Below are positions 9,531 to 19,420 of a DNA stretch of 64,000 nucleotides, piece by piece. Source of the DNA: Aerococcus urinae (GTDB taxonomy: Bacteria; Bacillota; Bacilli; Lactobacillales; Aerococcaceae); NCBI RefSeq assembly GCF_001543175.1, contig NZ_CP014161.1, positions 930,001-994,000 of the forward strand, in the 5' to 3' direction. Every line of letters starts with the position of its first letter. The stretch's first letter is position 1. The notes beneath the pieces were generated by a model. That model made no database searches. It saw only the letters and a program-made list of their open reading frames with translations, and was not told the origin of the DNA. The translations under genes and the position numbers were made by a program.

Positions 9531-11606
9531 ATGGCAATAAATTCTAAGGCAACTTATGATGAGTCATCCATTCAAATATTAGAAGGCTTAGAAGCGGTTC
9601 GTAAGCGACCAGGAATGTATATCGGGTCAACCGATAATCGCGGCTTACATCACTTGGTCTATGAGATCGTAGACAATTCTATTGATGAAGCTTTAGCAGG
9701 CTACTGTGATGAAATTTCTGTGACCATTCATGAAGATAATAGCGTGACGGTAACTGATAATGGACGGGGAATGCCCATCGGTAAACATAGTAGTGGCAAA
9801 CCAACTGTTGAAGTGATCCTGACCGTCCTTCACGCGGGAGGAAAATTTAGCGAAAGTGCTTATAAGACCTCTGGAGGGCTCCACGGAGTAGGATCTAGTG
9901 TTGTTAATGCCTTATCTGATTCCTTAGAGGTCACCGTTTACCGGGATAATAAAAAGTATTACCAAAGCTTTAGTCAGGGCGGTAAGCCCCATAAGCCTAA
10001 GTTAACCAGCCATAAAAGTAAGCAGACTGGAACAAGTATTCACTTTCACCCCGACCCTAAGATCTTTGGTGCTACGGAATTTAACAGTGACACCATTAAA
10101 GAACAATTAAGAGAAAAGGCCTTTTTAACTAAAGGTTTAGCGATTCATTTTACTGATGAAAAAAATGCTAGCCAGGAAAGCTTTCACTATGAAGATGGTC
10201 TGGTCGAATTTATTCATTATTTAAATGAAAATAAAGAAGTTCTCCAAGAGGTCACTTATATTGAAGACAAGGATAAAAGTTCTAATATCGAAATGGAATT
10301 AGCCTTTCAATATAATGATGGCTATTCTGAGACCATCTTGTCCTTTGTTAACAATGTGCGTACGCCAGATGGTGGGACCCATGAAACGGCTTTAAAAACC
10401 GGGATGACCAAGGCCTTTAATGAGTATGCTAGAAAGGTTAATCTGATTAAACCCAAGGAGAAAAACCTAGAAGGATCAGATGTTCGTGAGGGCTTTACAG
10501 CGGTCATCTCTGTTAGGATTCCTGAAGAAATCTTACAGTTTGAAGGACAAACCAAGGGGAAATTAGGGACGCCACAAGCGCGTTTAGCCGTAGAAAATAT
10601 GGTGAACACCCATTTATCGATCTATTTATTAGAGAACGGCGAAATAGCGCAGATGTTAGTTCGTAAGGCCTTAAAAGCGCGCCAGGCCCGAGAAGCAGCC
10701 CGTAAGGCTAGGGAGGAAAGTCGCCATGGCAAAAAGGGTAAGAGTAAAGAAACCTTACTTTCCGGTAAACTCACTCCCGCACAAAGTAAAAATACCAAGA
10801 AAAATGAGCTCTTCTTGGTCGAAGGAGATTCAGCGGGCGGATCAGCTAAACTAGGGCGGGACCGTAAATTCCAAGCTATCCTTCCGTTAAGAGGAAAGGT
10901 TTTAAATACGGAAAAGGCAAGCCTAACCGATATCCTTAAAAATGAAGAACTAAACACCATTATCCATACCGTAGGTGCAGGTGTGGGACCAGAGTTTGAT
11001 ATCCATGACTCTAACTATGATAAAGTGATCATCATGACCGATGCGGATACTGACGGTGCCCATATTCAAGTCTTACTCTTGACTTTCTTTTATCGTTACA
11101 TGCGCCCCTTAATCGAAGCGGGCAAGGTTTATATTGCCATGCCGCCTTTGTATAAACTCTCCCGAGGTAAGGGCAAGAATGAAAAAATTGCTTACGCTTG
11201 GACCGATGAAGAACTGGCCCAAGAAACTAAAAAGTTTGGTAAGGGCTATACCCTGCAACGTTATAAAGGTTTGGGGGAAATGAATGCTGACCAATTATGG
11301 GATACCACTATGAATCCTGAAACTCGCACCTTAATTCGTGTCACCCTCGATGACTTATCGCAAGCTGAAAAACGGGTATCTGTGTTGATGGGAAATAAGG
11401 TTGAACCACGGCGGGATTGGATTGAAGATAATGTCCAATTTACCATGGATGAAGAAGATAAGTTATTGGAGCACGCCAACCATGAAGAGAACGATGCGAT
11501 CGAAGCTAGTGAGTTAATCGCTCAATCGGACCAAGTCACAAGTATGAGTGATCAGGAAGGGCAAATTGATTTATTTGATGAAGGAGCTGAAGTGAATGGC
11601 GATTGA
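9531..11606 (+). CDS. parE: DNA topoisomerase IV subunit B
   Basis: ATPase subunit of topoisomerase IV, which decatenates daughter chromosomes. The GHKL ATPase domain has '[13 protein letters not shown]', 'DNGRGMPIG' and '[15 protein letters not shown]'. The Toprim domain has '[15 protein letters not shown]' and '[10 protein letters not shown]', and the end has '[18 protein letters not shown]'. I chose the ATG at 9531 (691 aa) because AGAGGAG lies 9 nt before it; an in-frame ATG 42 bp upstream has no site. ParE rather than GyrB is indicated by the neighbouring plsY and the directly overlapping parC. Confidence 0.95.
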   Translation: MAINSKATYDESSIQILEGLEAVRKRPGMYIGSTDNRGLHHLVYEIVDNSIDEALAGYCDEISVTIHEDNSVTVTDNGRGMPIGKHSSGKPTVEVILTVLHAGGKFSESAYKTSGGLHGVGSSVVNALSDSLEVTVYRDNKKYYQSFSQGGKPHKPKLTSHKSKQTGTSIHFHPDPKIFGATEFNSDTIKEQLREKAFLTKGLAIHFTDEKNASQESFHYEDGLVEFIHYLNENKEVLQEVTYIEDKDKSSNIEMELAFQYNDGYSETILSFVNNVRTPDGGTHETALKTGMTKAFNEYARKVNLIKPKEKNLEGSDVREGFTAVISVRIPEEILQFEGQTKGKLGTPQARLAVENMVNTHLSIYLLENGEIAQMLVRKALKARQAREAARKAREESRHGKKGKSKETLLSGKLTPAQSKNTKKNELFLVEGDSAGGSAKLGRDRKFQAILPLRGKVLNTEKASLTDILKNEELNTIIHTVGAGVGPEFDIHDSNYDKVIIMTDADTDGAHIQVLLLTFFYRYMRPLIEAGKVYIAMPPLYKLSRGKGKNEKIAYAWTDEELAQETKKFGKGYTLQRYKGLGEMNADQLWDTTMNPETRTLIRVTLDDLSQAEKRVSVLMGNKVEPRRDWIEDNVQFTMDEEDKLLEHANHEENDAIEASELIAQSDQVTSMSDQEGQIDLFDEGAEVNGD

Positions 11607-14052
11607 TATTCAAGAACTAAGCCTTGATGAAGTGATGGGCGATCGTTTTGGTCGTTATTCCAAATATATTATTCAGGATCGCGCTTTGCCGGATATCAGG
11701 GATGGACTCAAACCGGTTCAACGGCGTATTTTATATGCCATGTACCATGATGGCAATACTTCAGACCATGCTTTTAGAAAGTCTGCCAAAACTGTTGGGA
11801 ATGTGATTGGGAATTACCACCCTCACGGGGATAGCTCAGTTTATGAAGCTATGGTTAGAATGAGTCAAGCTTGGAAAAATCGCATGCCCCTGATTGATAT
11901 GCATGGGAATAATGGATCCATGGACGGCGACCCTGCGGCAGCCATGCGTTATACTGAAGCACGCTTATCCAAGTTGGCTGATGAACTGCTTAAGGACTTA
12001 AACAAGGATACTGTCGATACTATCTTGAACTTTGATGATACTGAGGAAGAGCCGGTTGTTTTACCTGCTGGCTTTCCCAATTTATTAGTCAACGGTTCTC
12101 AGGGGATATCAGCAGGTTATGCCACTGAAATTCCCACCCACAACCTAGGTGAAGTGATTGATGCAGTAAATTACTATATTGATCATCCCAAGGCTAAGGT
12201 GGAGACATTGATGAAATATCTTCCTGGACCTGATTTTCCGACAGGTGGCATTATCCAAGGGAAAGATCAGCTGATTAAAGCCTATAAAACAGGGCGTGGT
12301 AAGGTAGTAGTTCGGGCACAAACGGAAGTGGAGTCGCTTAAAGCAGGGCGTAAACAAATCGTGATTACTGAGCTGCCTTTTGAGGTCAATAAGGCTGATT
12401 TGGTTCGTAAGATGGACGAATTACGTCTCAACCGAAGTATCGATGGGGTCCTGGAAGTCCGTGATGAATCTGACCGATCTGGCTTACGTATTATTGTCGA
12501 ATTGAAGAAAGATGCTGATGCTGGACAGATTTTACAGTATTACTTTAAGCATACTAATTTACAAATTAACTATAATTTCAATATGGTGGCCATTAACAAG
12601 CAACGTCCGGAACAGGTTGGTTTAATTGCTATTATTCAAGCCTATATCGACCACCGCAAAGACGTGGTGAGTCGCAGAACCCAATATGACTTAAACAAGG
12701 CCCAAAGCCGCCGCCATATTGTTGATGGTTTGATTAAGGCGATTTCCATTCTTGACCAAGTGATTGCAATTATTCGCAACAGTTCTGATAAAAAGGATGC
12801 CAAAAATAATCTGATCAGTGAATATCAATTTTCTCAGGCCCAAGCAGAAGCCATCGTCACCTTACAGCTCTATCGCTTAACTAATACTGATATTACAGCT
12901 TTACAAGAAGAAAAGTTATCCTTAAATGAAGCCATTAATCAATACCAAGCCATTTTAAGCGATGAGTCTATTCTGATGAAGTTAATTCAATCAGAATTGA
13001 AGGCTATCAAAAAAGCTTATGCTACTGACCGCTTGACTAAGATTGAAGCTGAGGTAGAAGAAATAAAAATTAAGAAGGAATTTTTAATTCCTGATGAAGA
13101 GGTCGTTACTGTAGTGACCCGGGGCGGTTATATTAAGCGCTCTAGCCTAAGAAGCTACCAATCCTCTAATTTCTCTGACTTAGGCTTAAGGGATGGCGAC
13201 CATGTCTTATACTTAGCCGCGCATTCAACTTTAGATAATTTAGTCCTTATTACTAATAAAGGAAATTATGTTTTCCAACCGGTTTATGAAATGCAAGAGC
13301 TCCGCTGGAAAGACCTTGGCGAACACCTTTCCCAACGCATCCCTATTGCTTCCGATGAGAAGATTATCCAAGTCTATCCCTACGCTAAGGATAGTCAAGA
13401 TACGATTGTCCTTGCTACTCGAGAAGGGATGATTAAACAAAGTAAGCTCAGTGAATTGAAGAAAATCCGGGGCCATAAGAATAAAGCTTCTCAAATTATG
13501 CCTTTATCCAGTCCGCTGGATGAGGTGGTTAATTGCTATTTAGTCAATAACCAAAGCGATAAGCAAAATGGCGAAGTGATCTTATTTACTGCCTTAGGTT
13601 TTAGCCTGCGTTACCAAATCAGTGAGATTAATACGGTCGGTTTACGTGCCAAGGGTGTTATTTCAATTAACCTCAAAGACCAAGACCAAGTGATTAATTT
13701 TGTCTACCAAGACCAGGTGGATGAAGACCAACAAATCCTTCTTGCTACGCAGCGAGGCTATATGAAACGGATTCGCTGGCGGGATATTCAAACCATGACC
13801 CGGGCTAAGCGGGGACTGATGGTCTTACGTGAAGTTAAATCAAAACCCCATCGTCTAATTCAGGCTCTAGAAGTTAAATCCACCCAAGAAGTCTATGAAT
13901 TATATACCAGTAACGGGGAATTAAGTCAGATTAAAGCAGTCGATGTCCCTCTTCATGAACGTTATAGTAACGGCTCACAAATTATTGTCGAAGAGCGTTT
14001 AGGTGAATTGCTTGATGTCATTCCTCTCTACCATAAAGATCCAGAAAAATAA
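11596..14052 (+). CDS. parC: DNA topoisomerase IV subunit A
   Basis: DNA-cleaving subunit of topoisomerase IV. It is 818 aa. The catalytic Tyr119 is in '[14 protein letters not shown]'. The quinolone-resistance region reads '[15 protein letters not shown]', giving Ser80 and Glu84, the usual susceptible residues. The C-terminal half (from about residue 490) forms the beta-pinwheel with repeated 'VTRGGYIKR', 'ATREGMIKQ' and 'ATQRGYMKR' blades. It overlaps parE by 11 bp, so the subunits are translationally coupled in equal amounts. Confidence 0.95.
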   Translation: MAIDIQELSLDEVMGDRFGRYSKYIIQDRALPDIRDGLKPVQRRILYAMYHDGNTSDHAFRKSAKTVGNVIGNYHPHGDSSVYEAMVRMSQAWKNRMPLIDMHGNNGSMDGDPAAAMRYTEARLSKLADELLKDLNKDTVDTILNFDDTEEEPVVLPAGFPNLLVNGSQGISAGYATEIPTHNLGEVIDAVNYYIDHPKAKVETLMKYLPGPDFPTGGIIQGKDQLIKAYKTGRGKVVVRAQTEVESLKAGRKQIVITELPFEVNKADLVRKMDELRLNRSIDGVLEVRDESDRSGLRIIVELKKDADAGQILQYYFKHTNLQINYNFNMVAINKQRPEQVGLIAIIQAYIDHRKDVVSRRTQYDLNKAQSRRHIVDGLIKAISILDQVIAIIRNSSDKKDAKNNLISEYQFSQAQAEAIVTLQLYRLTNTDITALQEEKLSLNEAINQYQAILSDESILMKLIQSELKAIKKAYATDRLTKIEAEVEEIKIKKEFLIPDEEVVTVVTRGGYIKRSSLRSYQSSNFSDLGLRDGDHVLYLAAHSTLDNLVLITNKGNYVFQPVYEMQELRWKDLGEHLSQRIPIASDEKIIQVYPYAKDSQDTIVLATREGMIKQSKLSELKKIRGHKNKASQIMPLSSPLDEVVNCYLVNNQSDKQNGEVILFTALGFSLRYQISEINTVGLRAKGVISINLKDQDQVINFVYQDQVDEDQQILLATQRGYMKRIRWRDIQTMTRAKRGLMVLREVKSKPHRLIQALEVKSTQEVYELYTSNGELSQIKAVDVPLHERYSNGSQIIVEERLGELLDVIPLYHKDPEK

Positions 14053-14185
14053 GCTATCAATTCCCTGGATTTACGATTTATTCTATTAACAATTGCAGCT
14101 GCTTTTGTTACACTAAATATAAATTTGAAATAATTCTTTTGAATATTTTATTTAAACTATTCAGATTTAAAAGATAGGAGTTATT

Positions 14186-15121
14186 ATGAGTAAAATTTTA
14201 ATTTTTGGTCATCAAAATCCTGACATGGATGCCATTACCAGTGCTATTTCCCTAAGTTATTTATTAAACACCCTAGGTTATGAAACCGAACCGGTTGCCT
14301 TAGGAGAAGCTAACGATGAAACAAAATATGCCTTAGACCATTTTAATCATGAAGGCTTGCGTGTGATTGAAAAAGCCGGCGATGAAACTGATACCGTGGC
14401 TTTAGTGGACCATAACGAATTCCAACAATCCGTTTCCGATATTAAAGACCTTAATGTCTTTGCCGTGGTTGACCACCACCGGGTAGGCAACTTCGAAACC
14501 TCTGCGCCACTTTACTACATTGCTAAACCCTTAGGATGTACCCAAAGTGTTATCTATGACCTTTACCAAGAAAAAGGCGTCGAAATTCCTCAACAAATTG
14601 CTGGATTAATGCTATCAGGAATTATCTCTGACACCTTACTCTATTCTTCCCCAACCTGTACCGAAAAGGATAAAGAAATCGCTAAAAAATTAGCAGAAAT
14701 TGCTGGAGTAGACGATGAAAGCTACGGAACCGAAATGCTTAAGGCCGGTGCTAATGTCGATGATAAGTCAGCTGAAGAAATTGCTGATGGCGATGCTAAA
14801 TCCTTTAGTATGGGAGGCAAAGAAGTCCGTATTGGCCAAGTGAATGTGGTCGATGCTAACGATGTCATCAAACGCAAAGATGAAGTCCTTAAAGCTATGA
14901 AAGAATTACTCATTAACAACAATTATGACGCTTTCTTATTAGTGATTACCAACATTTTAACTAATGATTCAGAAGGACTTTTAGTTGGCGATGATTCCTT
15001 AACTAAAAACTTTGAAAAAGCCTTTGATGTTGATGTCACCGACCATCAATTAGCCTTGAAGGGCATTGTTTCACGTAAAAAACAAATTGTTCCTCCATTA
15101 ACATACTCATTTGAGGGCTAA
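14186..15121 (+). CDS. ppaC: Manganese-dependent (family II) inorganic pyrophosphatase
   Basis: Cytoplasmic enzyme hydrolysing pyrophosphate, a DHH-superfamily protein of 311 aa, the usual length. Metal ligands are in 'GHQNPDMDAI' (His9, Asp13, Asp15), 'LVDHNE' and 'VVDHHRVGNF'. The C-terminal DHHA2 domain ends with 'SRKKQIVPPL', the substrate-binding Arg/Lys motif. It has a GATAGGAG site and a strong terminator, so it is probably monocistronic. Confidence 0.95.
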   Translation: MSKILIFGHQNPDMDAITSAISLSYLLNTLGYETEPVALGEANDETKYALDHFNHEGLRVIEKAGDETDTVALVDHNEFQQSVSDIKDLNVFAVVDHHRVGNFETSAPLYYIAKPLGCTQSVIYDLYQEKGVEIPQQIAGLMLSGIISDTLLYSSPTCTEKDKEIAKKLAEIAGVDDESYGTEMLKAGANVDDKSAEEIADGDAKSFSMGGKEVRIGQVNVVDANDVIKRKDEVLKAMKELLINNNYDAFLLVITNILTNDSEGLLVGDDSLTKNFEKAFDVDVTDHQLALKGIVSRKKQIVPPLTYSFEG

Positions 15122-15165
15122 TTGCCTAATTACAATGAAGTAAGTTAACTTAATAGTAGGGGATT

Positions 15166-15194
15166 GAAGCTGGACTAAGAGTCCGGCTTTTTTA
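15166..15194 (+). terminator. ppaC terminator
   Basis: AGCTGGAC and GTCCGGCT pair (one G-U) around TAAGA and are followed by a T6 tract. Confidence 0.9.
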
Positions 15195-15383
15195 ATAATT
15201 CTAGCTATTTTATAAAAGAAAGTTTTATTAGAGAAATTGTGATCTTAAAATTTTTAAGATTTTACGACACTTCAGCTCAAGATTTAGAGGTTTCTTGACA
15301 TAGTAATGACCTTATTTATTGATTTAAACTAGTATTTGTCTCAATAAATTTCAAATTGTTTGAATATTAAAACAAGAAAAGCG

Positions 15384-15412
15384 TTGACATTTATCATTTT
15401 CCTGCTTATGTA
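15384..15412 (+). promoter_or_regulatory. Promoter of the TrpXYZ-like leader
   Basis: TTGACA at 15384-15389, exactly 17 nt, then TATGTA at 15407-15412. Transcription would start near 15419, giving a leader of about 350 nt before the first transporter gene. The 190 bp between the ppaC terminator and this promoter hold no gene I can see, only a second TTGACA at 15295 without a good -10. Confidence 0.65.
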
Positions 15413-15429
15413 AAAAGGACGTAAGAGAA

Positions 15430-15513
15430 ATGTTAAACATCCAATTCAATTCGCATAGGGTTTTATCTTTAGATATCACCACTAATACATATTACTATAG
15501 CTATTTTAGATAA
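15430..15513 (+). CDS. Candidate tyrosine-rich leader peptide
   Basis: A 27-codon ORF starting ATG at 15430, about 10 nt after an AAGGA ribosome site and just downstream of the promoter. Its last codons are TAT TAC TAT AGC TAT TTT AGA TAA, that is Tyr-Tyr-Tyr-Ser-Tyr-Phe-Arg-stop. Four Tyr and one Phe in six codons directly before a series of hairpins is the layout of an attenuation leader peptide. Tyr codons are AT-rich, so chance is possible in this base composition; the support is the combination of promoter, ribosome site, hairpins and terminator in front of an aromatic-amino-acid-type importer. Confidence 0.45.
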   Translation: MLNIQFNSHRVLSLDITTNTYYYSYFR

Positions 15514-15710
15514 TGTTTGTAGCTGTGACACTATCATAGGTACAAACAAACGCAAGTTTTTGTATCTATGATGGCTACAGTTTTTATGTGTTCAAGCCAT
15601 CTGGAATGATAAATTCTAATGGCTTGAGGCGAATTCTTTTGGAATACACTCGTAAAAGGTTCAATTAGTTTTTATCGAAACTAATTGAACCTTTTTTTTT
15701 TTTTTTTTAA
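15514..15710 (+). promoter_or_regulatory. Structured leader RNA with three hairpins and intrinsic terminator
   Basis: Hairpin A: 15518-15546 pairs with 15559-15579 (a 14-bp upper stem, an 8-nt bulge and a 6-bp lower stem) and is followed by T5. Element B: CAAGCCAT at 15593-15600 pairs with ATGGCTTG at 15619-15626; GTGTT at 15588 and AATACAC at 15643 may close it. Terminator C: 15654-15671 pairs with 15678-15695 around TTATCG, followed by T17 (15692-15708). Alternative pairings exist: 15495-15512 (Tyr codons) with 15563-15580, and GATGGCT at 15570-15576 with AGCCATC at 15595-15601. It has no T-box sequence and matches no riboswitch I recognise. Alternatively it is a separate small RNA. Confidence 0.65.
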
Positions 15711-15770
15711 GACTATATCGTAAGAAATAAAGGAATCAGTGTTTTTATACACGAGAAAGAGGAGATTATG

Positions 15771-16724
15771 ATGAAAAAGCAAGTGGTAAAAATAATGAGT
15801 TTAGGAGCTTTAGTCCTTGGGTTAATGGGCTGTGGTCAAGGGGAAGAGAAAGATCAAAAAGAGATTGGTATCATTCAATACGCCGAGCACCAGGCACTTA
15901 ATGATGCCCGTGAAGGTTTCCTAGAAGGATTGGCGGAAGGCGGCTTAAAAGATGGCGAAAAGATCAAAGTCGACTACCAAAATGCCCAAGCAGACCAATC
16001 CAATCTCAATAGTATTGCTCAGGGGATGAAAGGGCGAAAAGACCTTGTCTTTACGATTGCCACTCCTGCTGCCCAAGCAGCACTCAATGCTGATAAGGAA
16101 ACTCCTACTTTATTTACTGCAGTCACTGACCCTGAATCCGCTAATTTAGTGAAATCAAACCAGCAACCAGATACTAATGCTAGTGGAACCAGTGACAGGG
16201 CGCCTGTTGAAAAAGCGGTTGACTTGCTCTTAAAGCTCAACCCAGAAATTAAGACAGTCGGTATGCCTTACAATTCAAGCGAAGTGAATTCAGAAATCCA
16301 ATTTGCTGCTTTTAAAGAATACGCTGAAAACAAGGGACTTAAAGTCGAAGCTCAAACGGTAACCACAACCAATGAAGTACAATCCGCAATCACTGCTTTA
16401 GCTAAAAGGGTAGACGGCATTTGCTTACCCACTGATAATACAATTGCTCAAACCATTCCTACTATCGGTAAGGTAGTTAAAGAAGAAAAAGTTCCAACTA
16501 TTGGCGCAGAAAGTACTCATATCGAGGGTTGTTTAGCTACTTACGGAGTTAATTTCAAGAACTTAGGGCGTCAAACCGCAGAGATGGCTATTAAAATTTT
16601 AGAAGAGGGTGCTGACATTAGTAAGATGCCAGTCGAAAGTGCTGATGAATTCGAATTACAAGTCAATGAAGAAATGGCAAGTGCCCTTGGTATCGATACC
16701 GAGCAGTTGAAGAAGGGAGAGTAA
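15771..16724 (+). CDS. TrpX-like ABC transporter substrate-binding lipoprotein
   Basis: Extracellular lipid-anchored binding protein of the ABC_sub_bind family (PF04392 type), the family of streptococcal TrpX. It has a lipoprotein signal ending at the lipobox 'LMGCGQ' (Cys at about residue 22). The binding-domain stretches 'LFTAVTDPESANLV' and 'GICLPTDNTI' are typical of the family. Two adjacent ATGs exist at 15768 and 15771; the second has better spacing to AGAGGAG. It is followed after 4 bp by the permease gene. The substrate is probably an amino acid; the Tyr-rich leader upstream hints at an aromatic one, which is inference. Confidence 0.85.
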   Translation: MKKQVVKIMSLGALVLGLMGCGQGEEKDQKEIGIIQYAEHQALNDAREGFLEGLAEGGLKDGEKIKVDYQNAQADQSNLNSIAQGMKGRKDLVFTIATPAAQAALNADKETPTLFTAVTDPESANLVKSNQQPDTNASGTSDRAPVEKAVDLLLKLNPEIKTVGMPYNSSEVNSEIQFAAFKEYAENKGLKVEAQTVTTTNEVQSAITALAKRVDGICLPTDNTIAQTIPTIGKVVKEEKVPTIGAESTHIEGCLATYGVNFKNLGRQTAEMAIKILEEGADISKMPVESADEFELQVNEEMASALGIDTEQLKKGE

Positions 16725-16728
16725 GATA

Positions 16729-17619
16729 ATGGCTATCATTATTTCTAGTATTTCACAAGGTTTAATGTGGGCTATCTTAGCCTTTGGGGTTTATTTAAGC
16801 TTCCGAATTTTAGATATTGCAGATATGTCAGCTGAAGGAAGTTTTCCTCTCGGTGCAGCTGTTTGTGCCAAGCTAATTATTTCCGGTTTCCATCCCATAT
16901 TAGCTACGCTAATCGCCTTTTTTGCAGGTATGCTAGCCGGGGCTGTCAATGGATTTATGATTAATAAGATGCATATTCCAGCCTTACTATCGGGAATTTT
17001 AACCATGACCGGGCTCTATTCGGTTAACATCCGCATCATGGGGCAAGCCAATACGCCGCTTTTGGGTGAAGCTAGTCTTATGGACATTCTCTATCGCTTG
17101 GGTTTGGATTCAACGATGGCTTCTTTAATCGTTAGTTCTATCTTTGTTGTTTTGGTCATTTTTATTTTAGTTGTATTTATGAATACTGAATACGGTTTAA
17201 GCTTACGGGCTACAGGGGATAACCCCTTAATGGCGGAAGCCAATGGGATTCGAACAGATCAAATGAAATTAGTTGGTCTAATGATCTCTAACGGTTTGAT
17301 CGCTTTATCCGGTGCGATTATCTGTCAGAATAATGGCTATGCGGATATCGCCATGGGGACAGGAACCATTGTTATTGGTTTAGCAGCAGTTATTATTGGC
17401 GAGGTTATTTGCCGCAACTTAAGCTTCGGTAAGCGCCTAGTGACGATCGCCTTAGGAGCAGTCATTTATCGCTTAATTATTGACTTTATTATGCAACAGC
17501 AAATCATTCCGGTCTTGCCAAGCGATATAAAAATTCTATCTTCCCTAGCCCTAGCGATTATTCTCTTTGCTCCTTATGCCAAGAGTCAAATTGACCGCAA
17601 GAAAAATCAAAATAAATAG
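16729..17619 (+). CDS. TrpY-like ABC transporter permease
   Basis: Integral membrane subunit of the same importer, 296 aa, of the branched-chain-type permease fold (BPD_transp_2), with about 8-9 hydrophobic segments. The conserved cytoplasmic loop is 'LSLRATGDNPLMAEANG', which contacts the ATPase. It is tightly packed between the binding-protein gene (4 bp) and the ATPase gene (12 bp), so the three form one transcript. Confidence 0.87.
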   Translation: MAIIISSISQGLMWAILAFGVYLSFRILDIADMSAEGSFPLGAAVCAKLIISGFHPILATLIAFFAGMLAGAVNGFMINKMHIPALLSGILTMTGLYSVNIRIMGQANTPLLGEASLMDILYRLGLDSTMASLIVSSIFVVLVIFILVVFMNTEYGLSLRATGDNPLMAEANGIRTDQMKLVGLMISNGLIALSGAIICQNNGYADIAMGTGTIVIGLAAVIIGEVICRNLSFGKRLVTIALGAVIYRLIIDFIMQQQIIPVLPSDIKILSSLALAIILFAPYAKSQIDRKKNQNK

Positions 17620-17631
17620 AAAGGTGTTTTT

Positions 17632-18441
17632 ATGTCAGAACTATTAAAATTAAGCAAAGTAAATAAAACCTTTAATACTAATAGTGCCAATGAAAATCAC
17701 GTCATCAAAGACCTTGATTTGACCATTCATGAAGGTGAATTTGTTTGTGTCATTGGTTCCAACGGTTCCGGAAAGTCAACTCTTTTGAACCTTATTGCTG
17801 GCACTCACCCAGTGACTTCCGGGCAGATCTTTTTAAAGGGGCAGGAAATTACACAGGATCCTGCCTATAAACGCGCGGGACAGGTCAGTCGGGTTTTTCA
17901 AGATCCTCAAATGGGGACCGCTCGTAATTTAACCATTGAAGAGAATCTGGCTATTGCTTATAAGCGAGGTAAAAAACGAGGATTTACTCACGCAGTAACT
18001 GAAGATATGCGGCAAATATTTCTAAAGGAATTAAGCCGACTGAATCTGGGTCTGGAAGACCGTTTGACCACGCCAGCGGCTAATTTGTCAGGTGGTCAGC
18101 GTCAGGTCTTAACCCTCATGATGGCTATTCTAGAAAAGCCAGAACTTTTACTCCTGGATGAGCATATTGCTGCCTTGGACCCCCGGACCAGTGCTATGGT
18201 GATGGACTTAACGGACCAGTTAATTTCAGAACATCAATTAACCAGTTTAATGATTACCCATGATATGAATGATGCCTTAAGTTATGGGAACCGTTTAATT
18301 ATGCTGCATGAAGGACGGATTGTCGTTGATGTGAGTGGAGATGATAAAAGCAAATTGTCAGTCGAAGATCTTATGGAACTCTTTAAAAAGAGTGTTGGTA
18401 ATCAATTAGTCAGTGATGAATTATTACTCAATACGAAGTAA
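17632..18441 (+). CDS. TrpZ-like ABC transporter ATP-binding protein
   Basis: Cytoplasmic ATPase of the importer, 269 aa. Walker A is 'GSNGSGKST', the signature is 'LSGGQRQ', Walker B is 'LLLLDEHIAALDP' and the H-loop is 'MITHDM'. The Walker B Glu is followed by His where many importers have Pro or Ala, which is also seen in this subfamily. AGAAAGGTG precedes the ATG. A strong hairpin after the stop ends the operon. Confidence 0.92.
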   Translation: MSELLKLSKVNKTFNTNSANENHVIKDLDLTIHEGEFVCVIGSNGSGKSTLLNLIAGTHPVTSGQIFLKGQEITQDPAYKRAGQVSRVFQDPQMGTARNLTIEENLAIAYKRGKKRGFTHAVTEDMRQIFLKELSRLNLGLEDRLTTPAANLSGGQRQVLTLMMAILEKPELLLLDEHIAALDPRTSAMVMDLTDQLISEHQLTSLMITHDMNDALSYGNRLIMLHEGRIVVDVSGDDKSKLSVEDLMELFKKSVGNQLVSDELLLNTK

Positions 18442-18459
18442 AAGAAGCCCATAAAGAGC

Positions 18460-18497
18460 AGCCCAGTGAATCGATAACCAATCCACTGGGCTTTTTA
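18460..18497. terminator. Terminator between the ABC operon and the rpiR-type gene
   Basis: AGCCCAGTG at 18460 and CACTGGGCT at 18484 form a 9-bp stem followed by T5. It terminates the importer operon; on the other strand the tail is weaker. Confidence 0.85.
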
Positions 18498-18512
18498 ATA
18501 ATTGATTGCTTG

Positions 18513-19202
18513 TTATCTATCTAATCTTTTCAGGGAATCAGCGATTAATTCCTCAAAATAAATAAGTGTTAGGCCAAAAAAGACTTGGGCCTTGTATTCC
18601 TTATAACGAAAAATAGAATACGATTTTGTATCGATGGTTAATTGAGCGTTTTTTTGCAGCTGACCACTCGGATTACCGGTAAATACCATATATTCTACAC
18701 CGTTCTTATGGGCAAGCTGGGCTAAGCGCACGAGGTACTCGGTCTCTCCAGAATGACTAATGAAAATAATAACTGCTTCATCAGCAAAGGTTTTATTGAT
18801 GAATTCCTCGTAAGTATTACTTATGGAGCGAAAACCAAAAGTATTTAAGAGGTCAGACATATAATTAGCTAAGTGTAATGAAAAACCTAGACCCATAAAA
18901 ATAAATAGCTTATCCTGGTATTTTTCAATCATTTTATAAAAATCATCACCATAGCAATCGATGATTGATTGTTGGCTAACGTGCATTTCTTTTTCACGCT
19001 CTTGGTTAAATTGAAATAATAATTCACTATAACCGGAGAAGTTCATCTTCTTGGCCAGATGAATAATGGTTGCAGGTGACACATAGGCTTTTTCTGCTAG
19101 CTCGCGGATGGTTAACTTGGCATCAGATTGGATTAAATGCTTTAAAATATCAACTTCAGTGTCAGTTAAATGATATTTACTGATAATACGGTCTAATTTC
19201 AT
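18513..19202 (-). CDS. MurR/RpiR-family transcriptional regulator
   Basis: A 229-aa DNA-binding regulator. The N-terminal helix-turn-helix (HTH_6) is at about residues 20-55 ('IRELAEKAYVSPATIIHLAK'). The C-terminal SIS domain (residues ~85-225) contains 'VIIFISHSGETEYLV', the phosphosugar-binding loop. It is divergent from the flavoprotein gene across a 218-bp gap, so it probably controls that operon. RpiR regulators normally sense phosphosugars, which does not fit a dicarboxylate-type operon well; the real ligand is unknown. Confidence 0.85.
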   Translation of the reverse strand: MKLDRIISKYHLTDTEVDILKHLIQSDAKLTIRELAEKAYVSPATIIHLAKKMNFSGYSELLFQFNQEREKEMHVSQQSIIDCYGDDFYKMIEKYQDKLFIFMGLGFSLHLANYMSDLLNTFGFRSISNTYEEFINKTFADEAVIIFISHSGETEYLVRLAQLAHKNGVEYMVFTGNPSGQLQKNAQLTIDTKSYSIFRYKEYKAQVFFGLTLIYFEELIADSLKRLDR

Positions 19203-19420
19203 TTAATTACCTCATTATATTTATTAATAAATTACATTATAACATTTTTACAATAATCCTTGATAGCGATTACTTTAATCACTAATAAGTTATTTTCTAT
19301 TTTGTTTAGTTTGAAATTGAACATGTTTATATTAACTCCTAAAGTATAGTAACAGCTATTCTTAATATGTTATCCTTATCACGAACACAGGTTATCTATT
19401 TATTTTTAGGAGGTATAAAG

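Noticed and set aside
9531-14052. gyrB-gyrA instead of parE-parC
   Set aside because: The 11-bp overlap of the two genes and the position opposite plsY are typical of topoisomerase IV in this order; gyrBA usually lies near dnaA-recF.
15295-15323. First TTGACA upstream of the TrpXYZ-like leader as a promoter
   Set aside because: The hexamer 17 nt downstream is ATTGAT, a poor -10; the second TTGACA at 15384 has a better partner.
15514-15710. T box or known riboswitch in front of the TrpXYZ-like importer
   Set aside because: No TGGNACC antiterminator sequence and no aptamer core that I recognise; described as an unassigned structured leader instead.
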